Notes under the pieces: generated by a model
Told to the model about the DNA's origin: nothing
The model's database searches: none
The model's input: the letters and a program-made list of their open reading frames with translations, nothing else
Assembly: GCF_008312895.1 (NCBI RefSeq)
Contig: NZ_VSSP01000004.1
Location: forward strand, 265,404 to 329,403
DNA: 64,000 bases
Source of the DNA: Luteimonas suaedae
GTDB taxonomy: Bacteria > Pseudomonadota > Gammaproteobacteria > Xanthomonadales > Xanthomonadaceae
Direction of reading: 5' to 3'
Shown here: one piece after another, positions 47,982 through 56,553 of the stretch
Layout of the letters: each line of letters starts with the position of its first letter
Numbering within the stretch: the first letter of the stretch is position 1
Translations under genes and position numbers: made by a program

Positions 47982-49616
47982 TCACAGATTCTGGTAGTTC
48001 GGCCCGGCGCCGCCTTCCGGCGTGACCCAGGTGATGATCTCGTACGGGTCCTTGATGTCGCAGGTCTTGCAGTGCACGCAGTTGGCGGCATTGATCTGCA
48101 GGCGCTTGCCGTGCGCGGCGGCGGCGTCCTCCACGATCTCGTAGACCGCGGCCGGGCAGAAGCGGGTGCAGGGATTGCCGTACTCCTCCGCGCAGCGGGT
48201 CACGCAGACCTCGGTGTCGTGCACGATCAGGTGTACGGGCTGGTCCTCGTCATGCTCGGTGGCGGCGAAGTACACGCCAGCCAGGCGGTCGCGCGGCGGC
48301 AGGTCGCGCGATACGTAATCGGTCTCGGGGCCGTCGGCGCTGCGCCCGTCGAGCTTGTCCAGCGAGGACCAGTCGGCCTTCACCTTCAGCGTCCACGGCG
48401 ACAGGCCGCCGGTCGCGGTCTCCCAGGCGGCGTTGGCCAGCCCGAACCACAGGCCCTTCTTGAAGCCGGGCTTGATGTTGCGGACCTTGCGCAGCTCGGT
48501 CATCGCCTCGGACGCGCGCAGCTTCGCATCGAAGCCGGCGGGTGCGAGCGCGCCGGCGGCGAGGTGCTCGGCGGCCAGCATGCCGCTGCGGATCGCCTGG
48601 TGCGTGCCCTTGATCTTGGGCACATTGAGCAGGCCGGCGGTATCGCCGATCAGCAGCGCGCCCGGCATCTCCACCTTCGGCAGCGATTGCCAGCCGCCGG
48701 TGACGATGGCGCGCGCGCCGGCCGAGAGGATGTTGCCGCCTTCCAGCAGCGGCTTGATCATCGGGTGGTGCTTCCACTGCTGGAAGGCCTCGTACGGGCG
48801 AAACTTGGGATCCGCATAGTCGAGGCCGCTGACGTAGCCGATGGCGAGCCGGTTGTCGTCGAGGTGATACAGGAAGCTTCCGCCGTAGGTGCGGTTGTCC
48901 AGTGGCCAGCCGAGCGTATGCACGATCCTGCCGGGCGACACGCGTCCCTCTGGCAACTGCCACAGCTCCTTGATGCCGATCGAGTAGGCCTGCGGGTCGC
49001 TGTCGGCATCGAGCGAGAAGCGCTTGACCAGGCGTTTGGTGAGATGCCCGCGCGCGCCCTCGGCCAGCACCGTGACCTTGGCGCGGATATCGATGCCCGG
49101 GGTGTAGCCGGGCTTGTGCGAGCCGTCGCGGGCGATCCCCATGTCGCCGATGCGCACGCCGACAACCGTGCCGTCGTCGTCGTGCAGGGTTTCGGCAGCG
49201 GCGAAGCCCGGATAGATCTCCACGCCCAGCGCCTCGGCCTGCGGCGCCAGCCACGCGCACATCGCACCCAGCGAGACGATGAAGTTGCCGTGGTTGCGCA
49301 TGCCCGGCGGCAGGATCGGCGCTTTGCGACCGCCGGTCTTCGACAGCAGCCAGAGCTCGTCCTCCTTCGCCGGCACGCAGACCGGGGGCGGGTTGTCGCG
49401 CCAGCCGGGCAGCAGCGCGTCGAGCGGGCCGGGCTCGATCACCGCGCCGGACAGGATGTGCGCGCCGATGGTGCTGGACTTCTCGATCACGCAGACCGAG
49501 ATCTCCGGATCCAGCTGCTTGAGGCGGATCGCGAACGCCAGCCCCGCGGGCCCGGCGCCCACGGTCACCACGTCGTACTCCATCACGTCGCGTTCGGCTT
49601 CGGCTGGCTGGTTCAT
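47982..49616 (-). CDS. Electron transfer flavoprotein-ubiquinone oxidoreductase
   Basis: 544 residues from the ATG ending at 49616. FAD-binding VTVGAGPAGLAFAIRL (about 17-32), the HILSGAVIEP region, GDTAGLLNVPKIKGTHQAIRSG, and a C-terminal 4Fe-4S ferredoxin-like module with CPAAVYEI and CVHCKTCDIKDP. It takes electrons from the EtfAB heterodimer, encoded 6 kb upstream, and passes them to ubiquinone at the inner membrane. Length and motifs are standard for the family. The next upstream gene is alkB, divergent; a small GTAG palindrome lies between them. Confidence 0.96.
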   Translation of the reverse strand: MNQPAEAERDVMEYDVVTVGAGPAGLAFAIRLKQLDPEISVCVIEKSSTIGAHILSGAVIEPGPLDALLPGWRDNPPPVCVPAKEDELWLLSKTGGRKAPILPPGMRNHGNFIVSLGAMCAWLAPQAEALGVEIYPGFAAAETLHDDDGTVVGVRIGDMGIARDGSHKPGYTPGIDIRAKVTVLAEGARGHLTKRLVKRFSLDADSDPQAYSIGIKELWQLPEGRVSPGRIVHTLGWPLDNRTYGGSFLYHLDDNRLAIGYVSGLDYADPKFRPYEAFQQWKHHPMIKPLLEGGNILSAGARAIVTGGWQSLPKVEMPGALLIGDTAGLLNVPKIKGTHQAIRSGMLAAEHLAAGALAPAGFDAKLRASEAMTELRKVRNIKPGFKKGLWFGLANAAWETATGGLSPWTLKVKADWSSLDKLDGRSADGPETDYVSRDLPPRDRLAGVYFAATEHDEDQPVHLIVHDTEVCVTRCAEEYGNPCTRFCPAAVYEIVEDAAAAHGKRLQINAANCVHCKTCDIKDPYEIITWVTPEGGAGPNYQNL

Positions 49617-49720
49617 GCTGGCGTCCCGAATGGCATTCCGGGGATTGTCGCGGGTTTGCCGTGAATGCGGCAAATTCGGGCGGATCCGGCGGCTGCAGAT
49701 CCGATCGTGCCGTCGCCCCT

Positions 49721-49780
49721 GTAGAGCGGCGCTTGTTCCGCTATGCCGGCTCCGGAGCCGCGGAGCAAGCTCCGCTCTAC
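49721..49780. repeat. Compact GTAG-headed palindrome (GTAGAGCGG type)
   Basis: GTAGAGCGGCGCTTGTTCCGC and its inverted partner, ending GCTCCGCTCTAC, face each other over a short spacer. This is another GTAG-headed REP family, with a different stem from the six-copy family. It lies between the divergent ETF-QO and alkB. Confidence 0.7.
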
Positions 49781-49850
49781 GGGGCGGGCGCAGTCGGCGG
49801 GTCATCTCGCGGGTGCGGCCGGCGCGCATCGTCCCGTATGCTACGGCGTC

Positions 49851-50447
49851 ATGTCGCTGACCTCCGTGCCGCTTCCCGACGCCGATCTCGCCTTCGATCC
49901 GAGCTGGCTCGACGCGGCAACGGCCGATGCGCTATTCGCCGAACTGCTGGCGCAGGTGCCGTGGGAGACGCACCGCATCCGCATGTTCGGGCGCACCGTC
50001 GACAGTCCGCGGCTGAGCTGCTGGATCGGCGATCCGGAGGCGAGTTATCGCTACTCGGGGACGCGATTCGAGCCGCGGCCCTGGCCGCAAGCGCTCGCGC
50101 CGCTGCGCACGCGGCTGCGCGAGGACACCGATGTCGACTTCAACAGCGTGCTGGCGAACCTGTACCGCGACGGCCGTGACCGCATGGGCTGGCATTCGGA
50201 CGACGAGCCGGAGCTCGGTTCGCGGCCGACGATCGCATCGATCAGCCTGGGCGCGCCGCGACGTTTCCTGCTCAAGCGTCGCGACGGGATCGGCGAGCGC
50301 CTGGCGCTGGCATTGCCGCACGGCAGCCTGCTGTTGATGCGCGGCGAGACGCAGCGCCACTACCGGCATGCGTTGCCGCCAACCGCCAGGCCGATCGGCG
50401 CGCGGATCAACCTGACATTCCGTGCGATCCGGGCATCCCCGTCGTAG
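49851..50447 (+). CDS. alkB: Alpha-ketoglutarate-dependent DNA repair dioxygenase AlkB
   Basis: 198 residues from ATG 49851. The AlkB fold is marked by the HxD pair in GWHSDDEPELG (about H115 and D117), NSVLANLYRDGRDRMGWH before it, ISLGAPRRFLLK, LLLMRGETQRHYRHALP with the distal histidine, and RINLTFR, whose arginines bind 2-oxoglutarate. It removes methyl groups from 1-methyladenine and 3-methylcytosine in DNA or RNA. The length matches the short AlkB branch common in Xanthomonadaceae. The TAG stop is part of the GTAG head of REPIN copy 4, as for maiA. Confidence 0.93.
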   Translation: MSLTSVPLPDADLAFDPSWLDAATADALFAELLAQVPWETHRIRMFGRTVDSPRLSCWIGDPEASYRYSGTRFEPRPWPQALAPLRTRLREDTDVDFNSVLANLYRDGRDRMGWHSDDEPELGSRPTIASISLGAPRRFLLKRRDGIGERLALALPHGSLLLMRGETQRHYRHALPPTARPIGARINLTFRAIRASPS

Positions 50448-50585
50448 GAGCGCGCCATGCGCGCGATGCCGCGGGCGCTGACAGGATCCGGCGGTTGCCG
50501 CGATTCCGAATCGGCAGGCGCGCCGGCCACCGGGATTCGCGGGCGGTGCGATGCCCGCGGCATCGCGCGCATGGCGCCCTCCTAC
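50444..50585. repeat. REPIN-like element, copy 4
   Basis: Arms GTAGGAGCGCGCCATGCGCG and ATGGCGCCCTCCTAC. The inner part is in the opposite orientation to copies 2 and 6. The left end overlaps the alkB stop codon. Confidence 0.88.
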
Positions 50586-50599
50586 GGATCTTCGCGCTC

Positions 50600-50684
50600 G
50601 GTCGGATCCGTCGGTGGCGGGGATGTTCGTGCCCGGTCGGACCGGTCGGTGGTGGGGATGTTCGCGCCCGGTCGGACCCGGCGG
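50600..50684. repeat. 35-bp tandem repeat, about 2.4 copies
   Basis: Units at 50600-50634 and 50635-50669 differ at only a few bases (core GGATGTTCG and GCCCGGTCGGA), with a partial third unit to 50684. It lies between REPIN copy 4 and the ilvE stop, and is a possible site of length variation. Confidence 0.75.
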
Positions 50685-50709
50685 GGGGCAGATGCTGCCG
50701 CGCCGGCGC

Positions 50710-51621
50710 TCAGGCCCGCTCGAGCCAGCCGTGGGTATCCGGCGTGCTGCCGTCGAACAGGCCGAAGAACAGTGCCTGCAGCCTGCGCGTTACCGGGCCG
50801 GGCTTGCCGGCGCCGACCTGGCGGCCGTCGACCGAGCGGATCGGGGTGATCTCGGCCGCGGTGCCGCACATGAACAACTCGTCGCACAGGTACAGGTACT
50901 CGCGCGGCAGCTCGCGCTCGACGACTTCGATGCCGTCGGCGCGGGCCAGCGTGATCAGGCTGTGGCGGGTGATGCCGTCGAGCAGCGCCGCGCTGGTCGG
51001 CGGCGTGTGCAACGCGCCGCCGAACACCAGGAACAGGTTTTCGCCGGCGCCTTCGCTGAGCAGCCCGGTCGAGGCCAGCGCGATGCCCTCGCCGAAGCCG
51101 AGCCGGCGCGCCTCGCGCGCGACCAGCTGTCCGGACAGGTAGTTGCCGCCGGCCTTGGCGCCGGCGGGAATGGTGTTGGGCGCGAAGCGCTGCCAGCTCG
51201 ACACGCAGGCGTCGATGCCGGTCTCGAGTACGCCCTCGCCCAGGTAGGTGCCCCAGTTCCAGGCGCCGACCGCTACGTCCACCGGCGTTTCCGCCGACAG
51301 GCCGAACCCGCCCAGGCCGCGGAAGGCGATCGGGCGCAGATAGGCGGTGCCGAGCGCATTCCTGTGCAGCACCTCGCGGCAGGCGGCGTTGAGCTGGTCG
51401 AGCGTGTACGGGATCTCGATCTCGTGGATCTTCGCCGAGGCGAACAGGCGCCGGTTGTGGTCCGACAGGCGGAAGATCGCCGGGCCGTCCGGGGTGCGAT
51501 AGCTGCGGATGCCCTCGAACACCGAGGAGCCGTAGTGCAGCGCGTGCGCCATCACGTGCGTGGTGGCCTCGGCCCAGGGCTTGATGCCGCCGTTGTGCCA
51601 GATCCATTCGGGGTACTGCAT
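50710..51621 (-). CDS. ilvE: Branched-chain amino acid aminotransferase
   Basis: 303 residues from the ATG ending at 51621 (a start at 51654 would add 11). Fold-type IV PLP enzyme: VFEGIRSY, the PLP lysine in GAKAGGNYLSGQLVARE, LSEGAGENLFLV, GITRHSLITLA and CGTAAEITPIRSVDGR, all matching IlvE. It makes or degrades leucine, isoleucine and valine by transfer with glutamate. Standard length, alone in its transcription unit. A 35-bp tandem repeat stands right after the stop. Confidence 0.95.
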   Translation of the reverse strand: MQYPEWIWHNGGIKPWAEATTHVMAHALHYGSSVFEGIRSYRTPDGPAIFRLSDHNRRLFASAKIHEIEIPYTLDQLNAACREVLHRNALGTAYLRPIAFRGLGGFGLSAETPVDVAVGAWNWGTYLGEGVLETGIDACVSSWQRFAPNTIPAGAKAGGNYLSGQLVAREARRLGFGEGIALASTGLLSEGAGENLFLVFGGALHTPPTSAALLDGITRHSLITLARADGIEVVERELPREYLYLCDELFMCGTAAEITPIRSVDGRQVGAGKPGPVTRRLQALFFGLFDGSTPDTHGWLERA

Positions 51622-51789
51622 GCGGCGGCCGCCTTGGTATGGAGAACGGCGCATTCTAGAGCGTGGTATGTGCCTTGGAGTGCCTTACCCACGCGTCCGG
51701 GCCGCTGCGAGGCAAGACGCGTGCCGTCGCCAACCTTGGCCGCCTTGGGCACGCAACGCCGCATCGCTGCGGGAGGCGCTTCGAAGCGC

Positions 51790-51823
51790 CCAAAAAACGA
51801 CGGCCCGCGCAAGGCGGGCCGCC
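51790..51823 (-). terminator. Rho-independent terminator of the metalloprotease gene
   Basis: Perfect 7-bp stem GGCCCGC/GCGGGCC (51802-51820) with a 5-base loop; on the minus strand it is followed by GTCGTTTTTTG. It lies about 55 bases after the protease stop. Confidence 0.9.
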
Positions 51824-51874
51824 GGTGGCCGGGGACGAGGGTCCGGCCGGGGGACGGGTGCGCTGGCCGCAGGG

Positions 51875-53125
51875 TCAGCGGAAGCCGGCCATGGTGCCGC
51901 GGCGCAGGTTCAGCAGGCGCGCGTTGTCGTGTCGGGTGCTGGTGCCCATCGCCGCGCCGCCGTAGGTCCGGCCGGGATTGGACCAGTAGTTGATGCGCGG
52001 GCAGCCGGCCGGGCAGTTGTAGGCCATCACCGTGCGCCAGGACGAACCCGGGTGCAGGTAGCCGTGGCCGTACCGATAGGCCGTGTTGTTGGCCGGGGCC
52101 TCCGGGTTGTGGTGGGCGCCGAAGTTGTGGCCGATCTCGTGGGCGAAGGTGTAGTACCCGGTCGTGCAGCTGTAGTGCGCCACGGCGAAGGCGGATGCGG
52201 CGTTGGCGTTGAGGTAGGCGACACCGCACGACGAACTGTTGTTGACCACCAGCACGTTGAGATCGGCGGCGATGCTGTTGCGGGTGCCGTGCCAGGCGTC
52301 GAGATGGCCGTCGCTGGTACCGGCGAAGCGCGACAGGTCGGTGCTGAGGCCGGCGCTGTTGTAGGCGATGGTGTAGACGCCCGCCAGTTGCAACGTCACC
52401 TCGACGCCGCTGTTGGCGTATCCCTGGTTGCTTTCGGCCACTGCCAGGTTGGCGAAGCCGACCACGTCGCCGATCGCGCTGGCGGCCGAGTTGGCGACCA
52501 GCACGCCGACCCGAATCACGGTGTTGGCCTTGTCGGCCAGGACGGCCAGATCGAGCTGCAGCGGCGCGCCCGGCTTCGGGTCGTAGTCCGCCGGGTGGTC
52601 GGGCGGCATCAGCGCCTCGTCGACGCGATTGATCACGTGCCCGCCATCGGCCAGCGGGCGGATCTGGTACAGGCGGCCGCCGGTACGCACGGTGCCGGTC
52701 AGCTTGTCGCCGTTGCGGACGATCAGCACCGAGGACTGCGGATCGTCGGCGATCTCCTCGTCGCCGAACAGGCGCAGGCGTGCCTTCGTCGTACCGAGAT
52801 CGCCGACCACCCCCGACCAGACCAGGGTGCCGTCGGGATTGCGATAGGCGACCTGTTGCTCGCCGCGCACGGTGATACCGGGTTCGAGTTCGAGCAGCAG
52901 CGTTTCGGTGGCTTCGTCGATCTGCGCGGCGTCGGCGCGCACCAGGCGGCTGGCGACGATGGCGGGATCGGCCCGGATAGCCGCATGGACCCGGTCGGAC
53001 TTGGCCTGCGCGGCCGCGACATCGGGAAGCGGAGAGAACAGCGGAGCGGGCTCGGCGGCGGCCGCGCCGGCGGCGAGGCCCGCGAGCACGAGGCCCAGGG
53101 CGCGTGACAGGTGACGGCGGGACAT
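51875..53125 (-). CDS. Secreted zinc metalloprotease (reprolysin-like, M12B type)
   Basis: 416 residues from the ATG ending at 53125, with a strong AAGGAGAG. Signal peptide of about 24 residues (MSRRHLSRALGLVLAG...AAAAE). A propeptide-like domain (about 30-180) is followed by the protease domain (about 185-400) with the zinc motif HEIGHNFGAHH (about 326-336), preceded by CGVAYLNANAASAFAV and followed by the met-turn VMAYNCPAGC. These are the marks of metzincins close to reprolysins. It is expected to be secreted or periplasmic; the substrate is unknown. It is a single-gene unit with its own terminator. Confidence 0.92.
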   Translation of the reverse strand: MSRRHLSRALGLVLAGLAAGAAAAEPAPLFSPLPDVAAAQAKSDRVHAAIRADPAIVASRLVRADAAQIDEATETLLLELEPGITVRGEQQVAYRNPDGTLVWSGVVGDLGTTKARLRLFGDEEIADDPQSSVLIVRNGDKLTGTVRTGGRLYQIRPLADGGHVINRVDEALMPPDHPADYDPKPGAPLQLDLAVLADKANTVIRVGVLVANSAASAIGDVVGFANLAVAESNQGYANSGVEVTLQLAGVYTIAYNSAGLSTDLSRFAGTSDGHLDAWHGTRNSIAADLNVLVVNNSSSCGVAYLNANAASAFAVAHYSCTTGYYTFAHEIGHNFGAHHNPEAPANNTAYRYGHGYLHPGSSWRTVMAYNCPAGCPRINYWSNPGRTYGGAAMGTSTRHDNARLLNLRRGTMAGFR

Positions 53126-53483
53126 GGCGACTCTCCTTGTACGGTCATTGACGGGCGTGTGGAGGGACGCCGGCGGCAGCATTCGGGACTGCGAGTGCAC
53201 GGAGGAACGATTGCGCGTCCGACGCTACTCCGTCTGCGCGTTGCCGCCACCGGAATCGTTCGCTTCTGTGAAGCGGCCCCGCATACATCTGTGATTCGAA
53301 TGTAAAGATTTCGTCGGCCGTTCAACCGGGCAGCGATGCATGTGACGGCGGCCACAGGATTCGAAGGCGGCAGGGACGGCTCATGCGAATCGCGACCGGG
53401 TGAAAACCCGTGCCCGACACGAATGGCACTTACTTGAGTGCTTCGCCCGATTGCGGGATATCACAGCCTTGCGCCGCTGCCTC
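53126..53483. other. Promoter-side region of the metalloprotease, no gene
   Basis: About 360 bases without a convincing frame. It must contain the promoter for the minus-strand protease; an AT-richer stretch (CATACATCTGTGATTCGAATG, 53282-53302) is the best place but no clear -35/-10 pair was found. A REPIN and 120 further featureless bases follow. Confidence 0.4.
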
Positions 53484-53628
53484 GTAGGAGCGCGCCATGC
53501 GCGCGATACCGCGGGCGTCTCCGATCCGGTCATCGACGGTCCCGCCACGAACCGGAAGGCGCGCCGGCGGACGGGGAATCGCATGGCGGCACAATGCCCG
53601 CGGCATCGCGCGCATGGCGCGCTCCTAC
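53484..53628. repeat. REPIN-like element, copy 5
   Basis: Arms GTAGGAGCGCGCCATGCGCG and CGCATGGCGCGCTCCTAC. The inner part (GGCGCGCCGGCGGAC core) matches copy 4 in orientation. Confidence 0.9.
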
Positions 53629-53751
53629 GGATCTCCAGCCGTGCGCCCCGGGCCGCTCGGCCGATGCCTTGCATGTCCACGCAAACAGGCAAAAGGAACT
53701 TAGCTGTGAGTAAGCGCCATTCGTGTCCGACACGTCATCGCACGGCGCGGC

Positions 53752-54336
53752 CTACAGGCTCACCCACCAGCAGTCGAGATGCCGGCGCAGGCTGAAAATC
53801 GTGCGCATCGGCGCCACGCTTGCGCCGACGGTCTGCTCCAACCGCAGCGCGATCGGCCGGCGATCGGGGGCCGCGCGGAACCCGTCGCCGGCCGTCACGC
53901 TGGCGCTGATGCCGGCACGCTCGGTCACGACCATGGGCGTTGCCGGGCGCAGCGCGACGATGTCGACCAGCGGCTGTTGCACGACCCGGTCGAGACGGTC
54001 CATCGTGCGATAGCCCGCGCCATTGGACATGCCGGCCCAGTGATAGACGCCGGCCAGGCGGTTGACGTCGCGGCTGTCGATCGCGGTAGTCATCTCGTGG
54101 ATCAGATCGTGCAGGTTGCGCGCGCAACCGCCACGATAGGCTTGCGACGCCTGCACGGCGGCGCTCCGCGGCGCGCGCTCCACCGCGCCCAGGTCGCTGC
54201 ACCTGCGGTCGGTATAGATGGTGCCGCCGTCGGGCGTGGTGCAGCGGTTGATCTGCGCTTGCGCCGCCGACAATGTCGTGACGCCCGCCGTTGCCAGGCC
54301 GAGGGCGGTGAAGCAGAAGAGGGCGCGGCGAATCAT
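53752..54336 (-). CDS. DUF4124-type periplasmic protein
   Basis: 194 residues. Signal peptide with RR near the start, cut near residue 27 (SAAQAQ). The next segment, INRCTTPDGGTIYTDRRCSDLG, is the DUF4124-like motif (aromatic-rich, two cysteines) found at the N-terminus of many envelope proteins of this family of bacteria. The remainder (HEMTTAIDSRDVNRLAGVYHWAGMS and a C-terminal WW) resembles small nuclear-transport-factor-like domains, but I cannot assign a function. It follows the SCO-type gene on the minus strand, with a REPIN in between. Confidence 0.82.
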   Translation of the reverse strand: MIRRALFCFTALGLATAGVTTLSAAQAQINRCTTPDGGTIYTDRRCSDLGAVERAPRSAAVQASQAYRGGCARNLHDLIHEMTTAIDSRDVNRLAGVYHWAGMSNGAGYRTMDRLDRVVQQPLVDIVALRPATPMVVTERAGISASVTAGDGFRAAPDRRPIALRLEQTVGASVAPMRTIFSLRRHLDCWWVSL

Positions 54337-54452
54337 CGCGCCAGCCTAGCGCCCGCCTCGCCCGCCGGGAAGTGAGGATCGGTGCGGGCGCGCATTCAGC
54401 CGGGCCATGCGGCTCGCGCGCGGCGCGCCCGCGAATTGTGCCGGCACCCACC

Positions 54453-54594
54453 GTAGGAGCGTGCCATGCGCGCGATGCCGCGGGCATCGCGTCGCCCGCA
54501 GAGTCCGGTGACCGGCGCGCCTGCCGGTTAGGAATCGCGGCGTTCACCGGATTCTGCCGGCACCCGCGGCATCGCGCGCATGGCGCGCTCCTAC
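54453..54594. repeat. REPIN-like element, copy 6
   Basis: Arms GTAGGAGCGTGCCATGCGCG and CGCATGGCGCGCTCCTAC. The inner 85 bases resemble copy 2 in direct orientation. It lies between the SCO gene and the DUF4124 gene. Confidence 0.9.
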
Positions 54595-54605
54595 GGGTGG
54601 GGCTA

Positions 54606-55214
54606 TCAGCCACGGCAGCGCTGCCCCTCCGTTCCCTGCAGCAGCCGCAACAGGTCCGCGCACATCGCCTCGGGCGAATCGTTCGAACCGAACAACAGCC
54701 GCACGTCGCCGGCACGGTCGAACACGTAGACGCCGGCGGAGTGGGCGACATCGTAGTTGCCGTGCCGGTCGGGCGCGCCGTAGCTGTAGGTGGTGCGGTA
54801 GCGGCGGCCCAGCGCGCGTAGCTCCTTCTGCGTGCCGGTCACGCCGATGAAGCCGTCGCCGAAATGCGACGCGTAGTCGGCCAGCCGCGCCGGATCGTCC
54901 CGCGCCGGATCCACCGAGACGAACATGACCTGCACGTCTTCGGCCAGCGCCTCCGGAAGCCGGCGCCTGGCCTCGGCGAGCCGCGCCAGCGTGGTCGGAC
55001 AGATATCGGGACATGACATGAAGCCGAATGTCAGCAGCGTGGCGCGGTCGCGCAGCTCCGCCTCGGTGAGCGGAGCGCCCTGCCGTGTGCCGGACAGCCG
55101 CAATTCCAGCGGCGGCAACAGGCCCGTGACGTTTCTGGTCTCCCAGGGTTCCCCGCCGGCGCAGGCGGCGAGTACGAGCATGGTCAGCAACAGTGGGAGG
55201 GATCGCGATCGCAT
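54606..55214 (-). CDS. SCO1/SenC/PrrC family copper protein
   Basis: 202 residues. Lipoprotein-type N-terminus with LAAC lipobox (C18). The thioredoxin-like domain has the copper-binding C-P-D-I-C motif (FGFMSCPDICPTTLARL, about 64-80), FVSVDPARDDP, and the distal histidine in DVAHSAGVYVFD. These residues bind copper for the CuA site of cytochrome oxidase. The upstream gene, 21 bases away, encodes a CtaG-type oxidase assembly protein, which supports a role in oxidase maturation. Confidence 0.92.
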   Translation of the reverse strand: MRSRSLPLLLTMLVLAACAGGEPWETRNVTGLLPPLELRLSGTRQGAPLTEAELRDRATLLTFGFMSCPDICPTTLARLAEARRRLPEALAEDVQVMFVSVDPARDDPARLADYASHFGDGFIGVTGTQKELRALGRRYRTTYSYGAPDRHGNYDVAHSAGVYVFDRAGDVRLLFGSNDSPEAMCADLLRLLQGTEGQRCRG

Positions 55215-55235
55215 ACGGCGCAGATCTCCGGCAGG

Positions 55236-56078
55236 TCAGGGCGCGGGCGCCGGAAAGGCCGCCGCCTCGGCATCGCCGCGCGCCCGCCCGAGGTGCCGGG
55301 CCAGCAGCACCATGACACCGGCCATGCTCATCATCACCGGCGGCAGCCACGTCAGCAGTCCGCCGATGTGCTGGTCCTCGAGCGCGGTGATCGCCAGCGC
55401 GCGGCCGCAGACGTCGTAGACGTCGAACAGCGGCCGCTCGGCCAGCGCGATCGAGGCGCCCAGCAGCACCTGCGGCGGGATGATGGCGATCAGCAGCAGT
55501 ATCCGCCCGCCGAGCGTCAGGCTCGGCGTGGCGCCGTCGCGCTCGTCGGCGAACACCAGCCACCAGAACAGCAGGCCGTCGAGCGCCATGCTCCAGTTCA
55601 TCAGCCAGTACAGGCGTTGGTCGAGCATCGCGGCGAAGTGTACCGACGGGATCAGCCAGAACGCGATCAGGCCGACGAACAGCGTGGCCGCCAGCCACGG
55701 CGTCTGCAGCAGGCGATAGCCGTGGCGCAGCGTGCGTGCCAGCCGCGGGGCACGCGCGCCGGCGGAGCGCCACGCCGGCAGTGCCGCCACCAGCGCCGCG
55801 CCCGGTGCCGATACCGCGATCAGGAACGGCGCCAGGTGATGCAGCACCAGATGCTGGCCGCGATGGGCGAAGAACAGGTAGCGTGCGTAGTAGTCCAGGC
55901 GCGTCTGCATCACCAGGTACATGAGTGCCACGCCGACCAGGAACGCGACGATGCGCCAGGGCGCGGGCGCGGCCCCGCGCGCCAGGCCGAGCGCATAGAG
56001 CACCACTGCGCCGCCGCAGGCCGCCAGGGTCAACGGCGAGGCTTCCCATGGCAGCAGCAGGTGGGGGAAATGGCTCAT
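55236..56078 (-). CDS. CtaG-type cytochrome c oxidase assembly membrane protein
   Basis: 280 residues from the ATG ending at 56078. About seven hydrophobic segments, with the family histidines in HRGQHLVLHHLAPFL and SVHFAAMLDQRLYWLMNWSMALDGLLFWW. It belongs to the caa3_CtaG family, needed for assembly of the oxidase of the caa3 type in Bacillus. Operon with the SCO gene 21 bases downstream. The gene for the oxidase itself is not seen in this window. Confidence 0.9.
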   Translation of the reverse strand: MSHFPHLLLPWEASPLTLAACGGAVVLYALGLARGAAPAPWRIVAFLVGVALMYLVMQTRLDYYARYLFFAHRGQHLVLHHLAPFLIAVSAPGAALVAALPAWRSAGARAPRLARTLRHGYRLLQTPWLAATLFVGLIAFWLIPSVHFAAMLDQRLYWLMNWSMALDGLLFWWLVFADERDGATPSLTLGGRILLLIAIIPPQVLLGASIALAERPLFDVYDVCGRALAITALEDQHIGGLLTWLPPVMMSMAGVMVLLARHLGRARGDAEAAAFPAPAP

Positions 56079-56553
56079 GAGGCTCGAGGGGCAGGCTTGG
56101 TGGGCGGGCCAGCCGGGCGGAGGCTGCTTCGGTGCGGTCTGTGCGCATGCGCGTGCCCGGTGATCATCCACCGCGTCACGTGGAGCCGGCGTGGTCGTCG
56201 TGCCGCGGAACGGTGCCTCGCGTCAGGCTACAGGTCCTCCACGACCATATCGTCGTCGCGGTGCCTGGCGCGATACGTCGCACCGTGAATGCGGCGGGCG
56301 CCTTGCGATCAATCCCGCTACCGTCACTCCCGCAACAGCGGGAACGTTACGCATGAAGCGCCAAAGTCCATGGATCCCCGCCTTCGCGGGGATGACGCCG
56401 TCGCGGCGCGATGTCCCTTAGTCCAAGACCGGATTTCATGGAGATGCCGCCGGACACGGAGCAGCGCTCATGGCGCGGGCTTGTCGACCACTCGTCGCGC
56501 GTCCGGCGCGGGTGCATGCGCGGGCGATGCGGCGCGCCGAAGCGCGTGTCGCC
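56079..56553. other. Intergenic region with a TCATTCCCGC-type palindromic repeat
   Basis: About 475 bases without a gene. At 56321-56397 there are two facing palindromes, CGTCACTCCCGCAACAGCGG and GGATCCCCGCCTTCGCGGGG, the latter a very common dispersed repeat of gammaproteobacteria and Neisseria. The rest shows no frame with support. Confidence 0.55.
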
